From: an uncultured Bacilli bacterium
GTDB taxonomy: Bacteria > Bacillota_I > Bacilli_A > RFN20 > CAG-826
NCBI GenBank assembly: GCA_944369075.1
Contig: CALVXK010000005.1
Location: forward strand, 1-64,000
Reading direction: 5' to 3'
DNA: 64,000 nucleotides
Part shown: positions 34,648 through 41,585 of the stretch, piece by piece
Position numbering within the stretch: position 1 is the stretch's first letter
How the letters are laid out: every line of letters begins with the position of its first letter
The notes under the pieces: generated by a model
Told to the model about the DNA's origin: nothing
The model's input: only the letters and a program-made list of their open reading frames with translations
The model's database searches: none
Program-made: the position numbers and the translations under genes

Positions 34648-35403
34648 ATGCTAAAAGAAATAATTGGTGTTTTTCTCGCTATATCAACATTGAGTTCCAA
34701 TGTAACTTCAAAAAAACTTTCTTTCGCGAATTCTGAAATAAATTCAGCGATTCAGGAAACAGCAAAGGAAGAATTCACAGAGCACACTGAAGAGGATTAT
34801 TACAACATCCTAGGAAACAATCTCGCCCAATACTATTACGACAATTACCCAAATAGTAAATATAGAGAAGAATTACATACTTTTGCTTTTGGATCGAATA
34901 AAATATCAGGAAGTTGGAATGAATTTCAATTTGCAGACTCAGGTTCTGGTTCTGGAGGCGGAAGTTCATACAAGTTTGAAAAAATTTCTGGCTCATATGC
35001 AGACAATGGCGCCTACGAAGAGAATAACGAAAATAATGATGATGTAATTTTTGAAATTGTAGTCGAAAAAGAAACGATTAGAGCCATATATAATAGTTTA
35101 TATGATTTTTTAAACACTTTAGATCAAGTTACATCAATCGAGACAGCTTTTAATGCGGCAATAAATTTATCTTTTGATTATTTTCTTTCTGCAATGTTTT
35201 TAAAATTTGGCGAAATTGGAGCACAAATTGTTACTGCTGTAGCTTCAATTTCTAGAACACTAGCTCTTATTCTTGTAATTGTTGAAGCAGCAGTAATTAT
35301 ATTTGTCTGTGCTATAAGTTATTTGGCTCATAGAGGAAATGATTTAGTTATTGGTTTAAGAAGAGACGGATTTATGCACCGGGAATTATATATTGATTTT
35401 TAG
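34648..35403 (+). CDS. Exported protein with C-terminal membrane span, 251 aa, unknown
   Basis: Start chosen at 34648, behind GAGAGGTGAT. An N-terminal hydrophobic segment (LKEIIGVFLAISTLSSNVTS) looks like a signal peptide; a soluble region follows with a Ser/Gly-rich spacer (DSGSGSGGGSS near 104-114), then a helical region and two C-terminal hydrophobic stretches (about 165-190 and 195-228), ending in a basic tail. I do not recognise it. Ten bases downstream a multi-span membrane protein begins, so the two are probably partners; this could be an export/immunity pair, but nothing in the sequence proves it. Confidence 0.65.
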   Translation: MLKEIIGVFLAISTLSSNVTSKKLSFANSEINSAIQETAKEEFTEHTEEDYYNILGNNLAQYYYDNYPNSKYREELHTFAFGSNKISGSWNEFQFADSGSGSGGGSSYKFEKISGSYADNGAYEENNENNDDVIFEIVVEKETIRAIYNSLYDFLNTLDQVTSIETAFNAAINLSFDYFLSAMFLKFGEIGAQIVTAVASISRTLALILVIVEAAVIIFVCAISYLAHRGNDLVIGLRRDGFMHRELYIDF

Positions 35404-35412
35404 GAGAATACT

Positions 35413-36369
35413 ATGAATAAAGTAACTTCATTAAAAAAATCTAGTTTATATATATTCTTATTATCGATAATCGAAATATATATTATTACAACATTTAAAT
35501 TAATAGGAGATAATATAAATAAAATTTCTTATTTATTTTTAGGTATATCTTTAATTTTATTATTATTAATCTTTTTTATATCGTTATCGAATTATCTAAA
35601 AATAAATAAGAATAAAGATAAAGCTAAAAATAAGAACAATATAGTTAACTTTATTTATAACTTTATAGATTTTATAGTAATTATAATTTTGTTAATATTG
35701 ATACTTGTATTCGAATTAAATGCTAATAGTAATAATAATGAAGAAAGTAGATTAATCTTATTTGATTCTTATACTTTGATTTTAATCCTACCTTTATTAA
35801 TAATATTCCTGTTTAAATATTTCTTATCAAATAAATTTTTAAAATCATATCTAGATGATACTAATATTAAAGATGCTAATTTTAGTTTTATATTTAGTTC
35901 TAATAAGTTAGATTTAGATAATAATAGTAATAATAAAGAATATAAATTATCAAAAATATCTTTAACAGTAACTACATCCTTTTTCTTTCTTTATTTAATT
36001 ATTATTTATGTATTATTCAAATTAATGATGACTAATCTAAATATATTTGATTCTAGTAATTATATTGATATTTATGTTTTACTAGGAGTATATCTTTTAT
36101 GTTTAATCTTTTATTTTTTAAGAATAAAAGATTATAAGATATATAATAAGGTATATTTAATTTATAATTTTTTACATTTCATTATTCTTTTTATTGTAAT
36201 TTTAGTTACTTCAATTAATTTTAATATTAATAATGTTAGCTCTGATATAGTAAGTAATAACAATAATCTAGAACTGACTAGTAATATATTTATGTTAATT
36301 TATCTAATAATTGATGCTATATTTACTTATATTTTCGATAATTCTAATTTAAAAAAGAAATTTTTATAA
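35413..36369 (+). CDS. Multi-span membrane protein, 318 aa, unknown
   Basis: About eight hydrophobic spans rich in Ile, Leu and Phe are separated by short Asn/Lys loops (NLINKNKDKAKNKNN-like). No transporter motif is visible. The G+C content is even lower than its neighbours, with many ATA and TTA codons. AGGAG precedes the ATG, and the gene follows the exported protein by nine bases. Function unknown; likely acts with its neighbour. Confidence 0.65.
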   Translation: MNKVTSLKKSSLYIFLLSIIEIYIITTFKLIGDNINKISYLFLGISLILLLLIFFISLSNYLKINKNKDKAKNKNNIVNFIYNFIDFIVIIILLILILVFELNANSNNNEESRLILFDSYTLILILPLLIIFLFKYFLSNKFLKSYLDDTNIKDANFSFIFSSNKLDLDNNSNNKEYKLSKISLTVTTSFFFLYLIIIYVLFKLMMTNLNIFDSSNYIDIYVLLGVYLLCLIFYFLRIKDYKIYNKVYLIYNFLHFIILFIVILVTSINFNINNVSSDIVSNNNNLELTSNIFMLIYLIIDAIFTYIFDNSNLKKKFL

Positions 36370-36456
36370 AATATACATTGTTAATGGTTAAATAGCTAAA
36401 TTCTTTTAGTAACTTTAAGTTTTAAATAAAAGTCGAATTACCTTATTGAAAAGAAA

Positions 36457-36480
36457 AAAGTGCGATAATTACCGCACTTA
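36457..36480 (-). terminator. Terminator of tRNA-Val
   Basis: Minus strand AAGTGCG-gtaattat-CGCACTT followed by a T-run. Confidence 0.85.
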
Positions 36481-36491
36481 TATAATCAATC

Positions 36492-36567
36492 TGGTGGGTG
36501 CTATAGGGATCGAACCTATGACCTTCTGTACGTCAAACAGATGCTCTCCCAGCTGAGCTAAACACCC
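36492..36567 (-). tRNA. tRNA-Val (GAC)
   Basis: Acceptor GGGTGTT pairs with AGCACCC; anticodon arm TCTGT-TTGACGT-ACAGA carries GAC; CCA is encoded. Confidence 0.95.
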
Positions 36568-36646
36568 AACGCTCAATAATATTACCATAGACTCGCATCG
36601 ATAACAAGTTTATTTTTATTTTTTTTCATGATATTATTTTAGTCGT

Positions 36647-36722
36647 GCCGACTTAGCTCAGTTGGTAGAGCAACGCACTCGTAACGCGTCGGTCGTAAGT
36701 TCGATTCTTATAGTCGGCACCA
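36647..36722 (+). tRNA. tRNA-Thr (CGT)
   Basis: Acceptor GCCGACT pairs with AGTCGGC; anticodon loop CTCGTAA carries CGT, with one A-C mismatch at the top of its stem; CCA is encoded and a T-run follows. Confidence 0.92.
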
Positions 36723-36729
36723 CTTTTTT

Positions 36730-36900
36730 TTATATATTTAATTTTTTTAGTTCTTCTAAAAATAATTCACTAACTTTAGTAAATCTTTGGTATTTTCTTC
36801 AAACGATTGCTAAAGTTGTTTTTATTTCCGGCTCTAATAGTTTAAAACATAAATCACTGTCACTAGATGCATCAATGATATTAGTTATCTCAATTAGATA
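36730..36900 (-). pseudogene. Possible LysR-type regulator C-terminal relic
   Basis: On the minus strand the sequence reads LCFKLLEPEIKTTLAIV, an in-frame TGA, then RKYQRFTKVSELFLEELKKL and a TAA at 36730-36732. The pattern resembles the end of LysR-type substrate-binding domains, with TGA where Trp is common. No N-terminal part exists because tRNA-Val and tRNA-Thr lie near. Adjacent to another relic, so this looks like an eroded regulator/reductase pair. Confidence 0.4.
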
Positions 36901-37115
36901 ACCAAGTCATTTGTTCAAATCGCAAATAATCATAATATAACTACTGCTCAAGTTATTTTAAGATGGCATTTACAAAGAGGTGTTGTAGCAATTCCTGGAT
37001 CAAGTAATCCATTTCATATTAAAGAAAATATTTCTGTATTTGATATTCTTTAACTGATGAAGAAATGGCTCTTATTTCTACTTTTGATAGAGGAGAAAAA
37101 CACGACTGGTATTAA
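36901..37115 (+). pseudogene. Aldo/keto reductase C-terminal relic
   Basis: The plus strand reads KSFVQIANNHNITTAQVILRW, then HLQRGVVAIPGSSNPFHIKEN up to a TAA, and after a frameshift LTDEEMALISTFDRGEKHDWY with a TAA at 37113-37115. This is unmistakably the end of an aldo/keto reductase; the first two thirds are gone. It overlaps the end of ogt by four bases. Confidence 0.85.
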
Positions 37116-37591
37116 TTTGAAGAAGATTCTAAATCTAATAAATATTTCTTTCTATCAATACCATAAGCATAGCCTTTTAAAGACTTATCACTACCTATTA
37201 CTCTATGACAAGGTATTAATATAACTAAAGGATTCTTATTTAAAGCTTGTCCTACTGCTTGAAAAGATAACTTTTTGTTATCTTTTCTTTTAGAAGAAAC
37301 AAGTAAAGCTAATTCTTTATAAGTAATTACTTCACGATATTTCACATTTTCTTTTAAAGTATTAAGTACTATTTTTTGAAAAGGTGTTACATCAATTAAG
37401 TCATATTTAAAATTAATTAAAGGATTTTTCTTAGCAAAATAATCATCAAGATATTGTTTTACTTTGTTTGTTAAACTTGTTTCTTTTAATTCTAGATTGT
37501 AAGAATTAAAAGAAATACCAATTAAAACATCATCTTTTGCTTTTAAATATATATCTCCAATATTTGATTTATAAATAGACATGAAATACAT
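37112..37591 (-). CDS. ogt: Methylated-DNA-protein cysteine methyltransferase
   Basis: At 159 residues this is an Ogt/AdaB-type O6-alkylguanine repair protein: the acceptor cysteine lies in VILIPCHRVIGSDKSLKGYA near 127-146, preceded by the helix-turn-helix block YKELALLVSS..AVGQALNKNP. It transfers the alkyl group from DNA to itself and is used once. TATAAT lies seven bases before the ATG at 37591 without a Shine-Dalgarno, indicating a leaderless message. Confidence 0.94.
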   Translation of the reverse strand: MYFMSIYKSNIGDIYLKAKDDVLIGISFNSYNLELKETSLTNKVKQYLDDYFAKKNPLINFKYDLIDVTPFQKIVLNTLKENVKYREVITYKELALLVSSKRKDNKKLSFQAVGQALNKNPLVILIPCHRVIGSDKSLKGYAYGIDRKKYLLDLESSSN

Positions 37592-37629
37592 AGATAAAAT
37601 TATACATAAATTAATATAATTTAAGTAGA

Positions 37630-37788
37630 AATAAATAGTTATTAGTTGTATGATATGTCCAATGAAAAAAGAAAGAGAAACTTTAATACATATTTATATT
37701 TATAAAATAGATTATAGTTCTACTTCTTTTACTATTTATTAAATGTTTATTAAATATCAAAGTGATACTTCACTTTGATATTTTTTTA
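37630..37788 (+). promoter_or_regulatory. upp leader with terminator (possible attenuator)
   Basis: ATATCAAAGTGA-tac-TTCACTTTGATAT plus seven T (37754-37787) is a strong plus-strand terminator, ending 10 bases before the upp Shine-Dalgarno. No plus-strand gene lies upstream that needs it. AATAAATAGT (37630-37639) is perfectly complementary to ACTATTTATT (37731-37740), so the leader can fold. Attenuation of upp is therefore plausible. Confidence 0.5.
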
Positions 37789-37808
37789 AATAGATTGGAG
37801 GAATAAAA

Positions 37809-38435
37809 ATGTTACATGTAGTAAATCACCCATTAATAACAATGAAGTTAAACAAAATGAGAGATGAAACAACAAATACTAAGGATTTTAGAACACTTTT
37901 AGATGAAATTGCTTCTTTAATGACTTATGAAGTATATAAAGATTTAAAAATTGTTCCTACTGGTAAAAAGATTAGAACTCCTACTGGTGTAGTTATTGAT
38001 AAACTAGGTTTAGAATATGATTTAATTGTTGTTCCTATTTTAAGAGCAGGTATAGGTATGTCTAACGGAGTTATCAATATGCTTCCAACTGCTAAAATTG
38101 GTCATATTGGTTTATATAGAGATGAAAAAACTTTAAAACCTGTCGAATATTTCTGCAAACTACCTAAAGTAGAACATCCTTTAGTCTTAGTTTGTGATCC
38201 AATGCTTGCTACTGGAGGTAGCGCCAGTGATGCAATTAAAATGCTAAAAAATAGAGGCTATAAAAATATTAGACTTCTTTGCTTAGTTGGAGCACCAGAA
38301 GGTGTTAAAAAACTTCAAGAAGATCATCCAGATGTCGATATTTATCTTTGTGCACTCGATGAAAAGCTTAACGAAAAAGGTTATATCATTCCAGGACTTG
38401 GTGATGCTGGAGATAGAATCTTTGGTACTTATTAA
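37809..38435 (+). CDS. upp: Uracil phosphoribosyltransferase
   Basis: A full-length (208 aa) enzyme making UMP from uracil and PRPP. The PRPP-binding loop is [19 protein letters not shown] near 126-144, the uracil-binding block [11 protein letters not shown] is at the C-terminus, and [14 protein letters not shown] lies near 76. GGAGGAA precedes the ATG. It complements thymidine kinase as a pyrimidine salvage enzyme. A terminator in its leader suggests regulated expression. Confidence 0.96.
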   Translation: MLHVVNHPLITMKLNKMRDETTNTKDFRTLLDEIASLMTYEVYKDLKIVPTGKKIRTPTGVVIDKLGLEYDLIVVPILRAGIGMSNGVINMLPTAKIGHIGLYRDEKTLKPVEYFCKLPKVEHPLVLVCDPMLATGGSASDAIKMLKNRGYKNIRLLCLVGAPEGVKKLQEDHPDVDIYLCALDEKLNEKGYIIPGLGDAGDRIFGTY

Positions 38436-39241
38436 TCTTCTTTCTTAATATATTTAATATATTCAACTTGATTATAACTTGAAGCGATGGTATCCATCGC
38501 TTTTTGTGTTTCATCTCTTAAATAAACTTTATTTTCACTAACACTTAAATCTTTCTTAGGAACAATAGGTTTTCCAATAACAAGAGCTTTTCTAGGTTTT
38601 GAATTCTTTCTTTTTCTTGGTAAATAAATTGTAACTACTGGCAAAATTGGCACATTAAATTTTGCAGGATAATGAAAAGCTGCTGCTCTAAGAGGTCTAA
38701 TCTTTGTATAATATGGCCAAATATGAGCCTCAGGATAAATTAAAATATCTTGTTTTTTGTTATATAAATAATATTTAAAGCAATCTAACATCTCTTTTTG
38801 GCTCTTTAAAGATGTACCTAAAGGAATATAACCTCCTGCTTTACATATAAAAGATAAAAATTTTTGAGAAAGAATATTCGAATTAGCTAAAGCATTTACT
38901 CTTCTTTTTCCAATAATTCGAATTTGTCGGTCAAAAGCATCTTCATTAGAAGTATGATTTGAATAGATAAATCCGGCGCTATTATTTTCCTTACAAACCT
39001 TATAATATTCCTTAACATTTTCTCTTCCGATTATTTTATATCCTCTAAAAATAGTGTATAAACCTAGGAAAACTTTTAAAATAAGCCAATAAAACCAAGA
39101 AGAAAATAATATATCAAAAGTCTTACTTCTAATATATTTATAATCACTTGGAACATCTTTTTGTTCTAATTCAATGTTTCCAAAGTCATCATTTAACTCA
39201 TTTTTATAATATAAAACTCTATTCTTCTTATTTATTTTCAT
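38432..39241 (-). CDS. PlsC-like acyltransferase, 269 aa
   Basis: A membrane-associated acyltransferase. The HxxxxD motif is in [14 protein letters not shown] near 95-108 and the second motif is [13 protein letters not shown] near 165. One hydrophobic stretch ([20 protein letters not shown]) precedes. The ATG lies inside the end of the glycosyltransferase gene (14-base overlap), so the two are coupled; they may together build a glycolipid, which is inferred from pairing. The gene end overlaps convergent upp by four bases. Confidence 0.82.
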   Translation of the reverse strand: MKINKKNRVLYYKNELNDDFGNIELEQKDVPSDYKYIRSKTFDILFSSWFYWLILKVFLGLYTIFRGYKIIGRENVKEYYKVCKENNSAGFIYSNHTSNEDAFDRQIRIIGKRRVNALANSNILSQKFLSFICKAGGYIPLGTSLKSQKEMLDCFKYYLYNKKQDILIYPEAHIWPYYTKIRPLRAAAFHYPAKFNVPILPVVTIYLPRKRKNSKPRKALVIGKPIVPKKDLSVSENKVYLRDETQKAMDTIASSYNQVEYIKYIKKED

Positions 39242-40586
39242 TGTTTAAATTCCTTAAAGCATCTTTATTAGATATTTTTCCTTCATGAGCAATTTTATCC
39301 CAAGTAGTTCTTTTATATTTATGAAATAAACCATCCACAAAAGCAAAAACAAAATCAGCAAAGAAATAGATATAAGTAAAACAAACTCTAATTCTTGTTC
39401 CAATAGAAAACTTTAAGTATTTATTCGAAATTATAAAAGTAATTAAAGCAGCAAAAGAAAATGGCAAATTTAGACAAACAAAGTAAATTATAGCCCATAA
39501 AAACATTGATAAAGGTACTAGTTGGTTCATGAATTCTTGATAGAAAAAACAATATACAAGAGAGGCTATAAATAAAGCAAAAGAAAATAAAAATGCTAAA
39601 AGGAGCATAATTGTCATAGCAACAAAGGGATAAATCGAGACATTAAACTCAAATAAAGAGGCATTCATCAATCCTTTAGGAAGTGCACCGTAATCTATGT
39701 TTTTAATCTTAAATCTCTTATCATTTTTAAAATATCCCCATACCCAGCGAATATGTTGTTTATGAATTACACTTAATTTAGTAGCTTGTTCATCATAATA
39801 TTGAGCAATTGGATAATATTTCATCGGAATATTGTGATAATAACAATATTTAGTAAGTTCAACATCTTCAGTCATTCCGTTAAAAATCCATCCGCCTTCA
39901 AAGTCTATAATGTCTTTATCAACAAAATAACCTGTACCAGTTAAAGTCATTTTCTTAAAAAGTCTAGATCTACCTTTTGAAGTATATTGATTCATATAGG
40001 CAAAAAGAGTTGCACTTGTTGCACTAATCCAGTTAGATGAACCATTAGTAAAATTACGATAGCCCATTCCAACTTTATAACCAGCATTTTTAACATCGTT
40101 CATTAAATCAATATAATCATTTGAGGCGACATTATCAGCATCAAAGATAATAAAAGCGTCATATTCCTTCTTTTCGCTTTTTATATATTGATAAACTTCG
40201 TCTAAAGCATAACCTTTTGTACGTTTATTAATTAAATCTTTTCTAATAAAAACATTGTATTTATATTTTTTTACTATTTTAACAGTTGGATCATCTTTTG
40301 ATTCAACAATTACATATACATCAAAAAGTTCTTGAGGATAAGTTTGATTTTTTAAACTTTCTAAAATATTAGCAATAACTTTATCTTCATTTCTTGCAGG
40401 GATTAATACACAGTATTTATATTTAACTTTTCCTTTAGGAAGAACTTTATCTTTTCTTAAAGCATAAGCAAAATAAGCAAAGTAATACCATAAAAGGGCA
40501 CAGAAAATAATAATAGCTATTGCTACAAAGATAATTAAGCCTCCAGCGGTATTATTAAACCGTGTAATTAATTCTTCAGCACTCAT
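39228..40586 (-). CDS. Family 2 glycosyltransferase, membrane-bound
   Basis: The 452-residue enzyme has an N-terminal span (about 15-35), a GT-A catalytic domain (CVLIPARNEDKVIANILESL at 58-77, DxD as FIIFDADNVAS near 147, TEDVELTKY near 238, and the QxxRW motif as KQHIRWVWGY near 274), and three or four C-terminal spans, the layout of processive GT2 enzymes. It uses a nucleotide sugar on the cytoplasmic side. TAAAAT lies seven bases upstream of the ATG. It is coupled to a PlsC-like acyltransferase, pointing to surface glycolipid synthesis. Confidence 0.85.
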   Translation of the reverse strand: MSAEELITRFNNTAGGLIIFVAIAIIIFCALLWYYFAYFAYALRKDKVLPKGKVKYKYCVLIPARNEDKVIANILESLKNQTYPQELFDVYVIVESKDDPTVKIVKKYKYNVFIRKDLINKRTKGYALDEVYQYIKSEKKEYDAFIIFDADNVASNDYIDLMNDVKNAGYKVGMGYRNFTNGSSNWISATSATLFAYMNQYTSKGRSRLFKKMTLTGTGYFVDKDIIDFEGGWIFNGMTEDVELTKYCYYHNIPMKYYPIAQYYDEQATKLSVIHKQHIRWVWGYFKNDKRFKIKNIDYGALPKGLMNASLFEFNVSIYPFVAMTIMLLLAFLFSFALFIASLVYCFFYQEFMNQLVPLSMFLWAIIYFVCLNLPFSFAALITFIISNKYLKFSIGTRIRVCFTYIYFFADFVFAFVDGLFHKYKRTTWDKIAHEGKISNKDALRNLNNENK

Positions 40587-40690
40587 ATTTTATATTTTAA
40601 ATGTATAAACATTTAAAAGCAATTCATTTTTATTTATTAAACATTACATATACTAGTACATCTAGTATTAAATACTTGGATTATAATGCA

Positions 40691-40719
40691 ATAAAAAAAG
40701 AGCCGATTTACGACTCTAT
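40691..40719 (-). terminator. Terminator of the five-tRNA cluster
   Basis: Minus strand AGAGTCG-taaat-CGGCTCT followed by seven T. Confidence 0.85.
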
Positions 40720-40729
40720 AATTAACAAA

Positions 40730-40806
40730 TGGTTGCGAGGGTAGGATTTGAACCTACGACCTCAGGGTTATGAGCCCTACAAGCTACCAGACTGCTCTAC
40801 CTCGCG
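40730..40806 (-). tRNA. Initiator tRNA-fMet (CAT)
   Basis: C1-A72 mismatch and three G-C pairs in the anticodon stem (TAGGG-CTCATAA-CCCTG) are the initiator hallmarks; CCA is encoded. Last gene of the cluster. Confidence 0.95.
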
Positions 40807-40841
40807 ATATATCATAACATCTAAGATGCTATTAACATTAG

Positions 40842-40932
40842 TGGCGGAGAAAGAGGGATTCGAACCCTCGCTAGACTTGCATCTACTATCGGTTTTCAAG
40901 ACCGACCCCTTCAGCCGCTTGGGTATTTCTCC
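40842..40932 (-). tRNA. tRNA-Ser (TGA)
   Basis: Class II tRNA of 91 nt; acceptor GGAGAAA/TTTCTCC; anticodon arm TCGGT-CTTGAAA-ACCGA carries TGA; long variable arm; CCA encoded. Confidence 0.95.
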
Positions 40933-40938
40933 ATTGGA

Positions 40939-41015
40939 TGGTGGACCATCTAGGACTTGAACCCAGAACCTAACCGTTATGAGCGGTCCGCTCTAACCAA
41001 TTGCGCTAATGGTCC
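40939..41015 (-). tRNA. tRNA-Ile (CAT, probably lysidine-modified)
   Basis: Acceptor GGACCAT/ATGGTCC and CAT anticodon. The acceptor and overall sequence resemble Bacillus tRNA-Ile(CAT) rather than elongator Met, so C34 is probably converted to lysidine by TilS. CCA encoded. Confidence 0.85.
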
Positions 41016-41024
41016 AGCTTTTTT

Positions 41025-41101
41025 TGGTGGCATCGGGGGGACTCGAACCCTCGACACACCGGGTATGAGCCGATTGCTCTAACCAACTGAGCTACGATGC
41101 C
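41025..41101 (-). tRNA. Elongator tRNA-Met (CAT)
   Basis: Acceptor GGCATCG/CGATGCC; anticodon loop CTCATAC; CCA encoded. Confidence 0.92.
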
Positions 41102-41159
41102 AAGTAAAATTAATTTTTCTATCTAAATTAACTTTAACAGTTAACGCTTTATCCTAAAT

Positions 41160-41233
41160 TGGTGGACCCTAGGAGAATCGAACTCCTAATCCAAGCTTGC
41201 AAAGCTAGTGTTATCCCATTTAACTAAGGGCCC
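41160..41233 (-). tRNA. tRNA-Ala (TGC)
   Basis: Acceptor GGGCCCT/AGGGTCC with G-U; anticodon loop TTTGCAA carries TGC; CCA encoded. First gene of the five-tRNA cluster. Confidence 0.93.
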
Positions 41234-41297
41234 ATTTGTAAGCGCTCAAATAATATACCAAGAATAGAAGATAAATTCAAGAAGGATTTTAACTTTT

Positions 41298-41510
41298 TTA
41301 ATTATTTTTCTTTACACTATTCTTATTTACACCATTACTCTTCTTATATTTTTTATGATAATCATCTAAAAGATTATTTTTTGAATAAGTCTTACAACTA
41401 CAATCATTTAATGGGTTTTTGCCTTTTCTTTTTTGTAAAACAAAATATAAGATTAATAAACTTACAATAATTAATACAATTATTAAAACAAAAATATCTA
41501 TTAAACTCAT
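41298..41510 (-). CDS. FeoB-associated Cys-rich membrane protein
   Basis: The 70-residue protein has one N-terminal span (IDIFVLIIVLIIVSLLILYFV) followed by a short tail with CSCKTY, matching small FeoB-associated cysteine-rich proteins (PF12669). It is encoded just after feoB; the cysteines may handle ferrous iron passing through FeoB. AAGGAT precedes the ATG. A strong hairpin lies between feoB and this gene. Confidence 0.8.
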   Translation of the reverse strand: MSLIDIFVLIIVLIIVSLLILYFVLQKRKGKNPLNDCSCKTYSKNNLLDDYHKKYKKSNGVNKNSVKKNN

Positions 41511-41540
41511 ATATTTTAATCCTTTCTTTTATGTTCTTAT

Positions 41541-41572
41541 TGTTAATGGAGCGAAATATTCGCTCCATTAAC
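41541..41572. repeat. Perfect 13-bp hairpin between feoB and the Cys-rich gene
   Basis: TGTTAATGGAGCG-aatattt-CGCTCCATTAACA. Without a T-run in the operon direction it looks more like an mRNA-stabilising or partial-termination hairpin than a full terminator. Confidence 0.7.
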
Positions 41573-41585
41573 ATATTTTAGATAT

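Noticed and set aside
36662-36901. 79-codon open frame
   Set aside because: It begins inside tRNA-Thr and runs antisense to the LysR-like relic.
40748-40960. 70-codon open frame
   Set aside because: It lies entirely across the antisense of tRNA-fMet, tRNA-Ser and tRNA-Ile.
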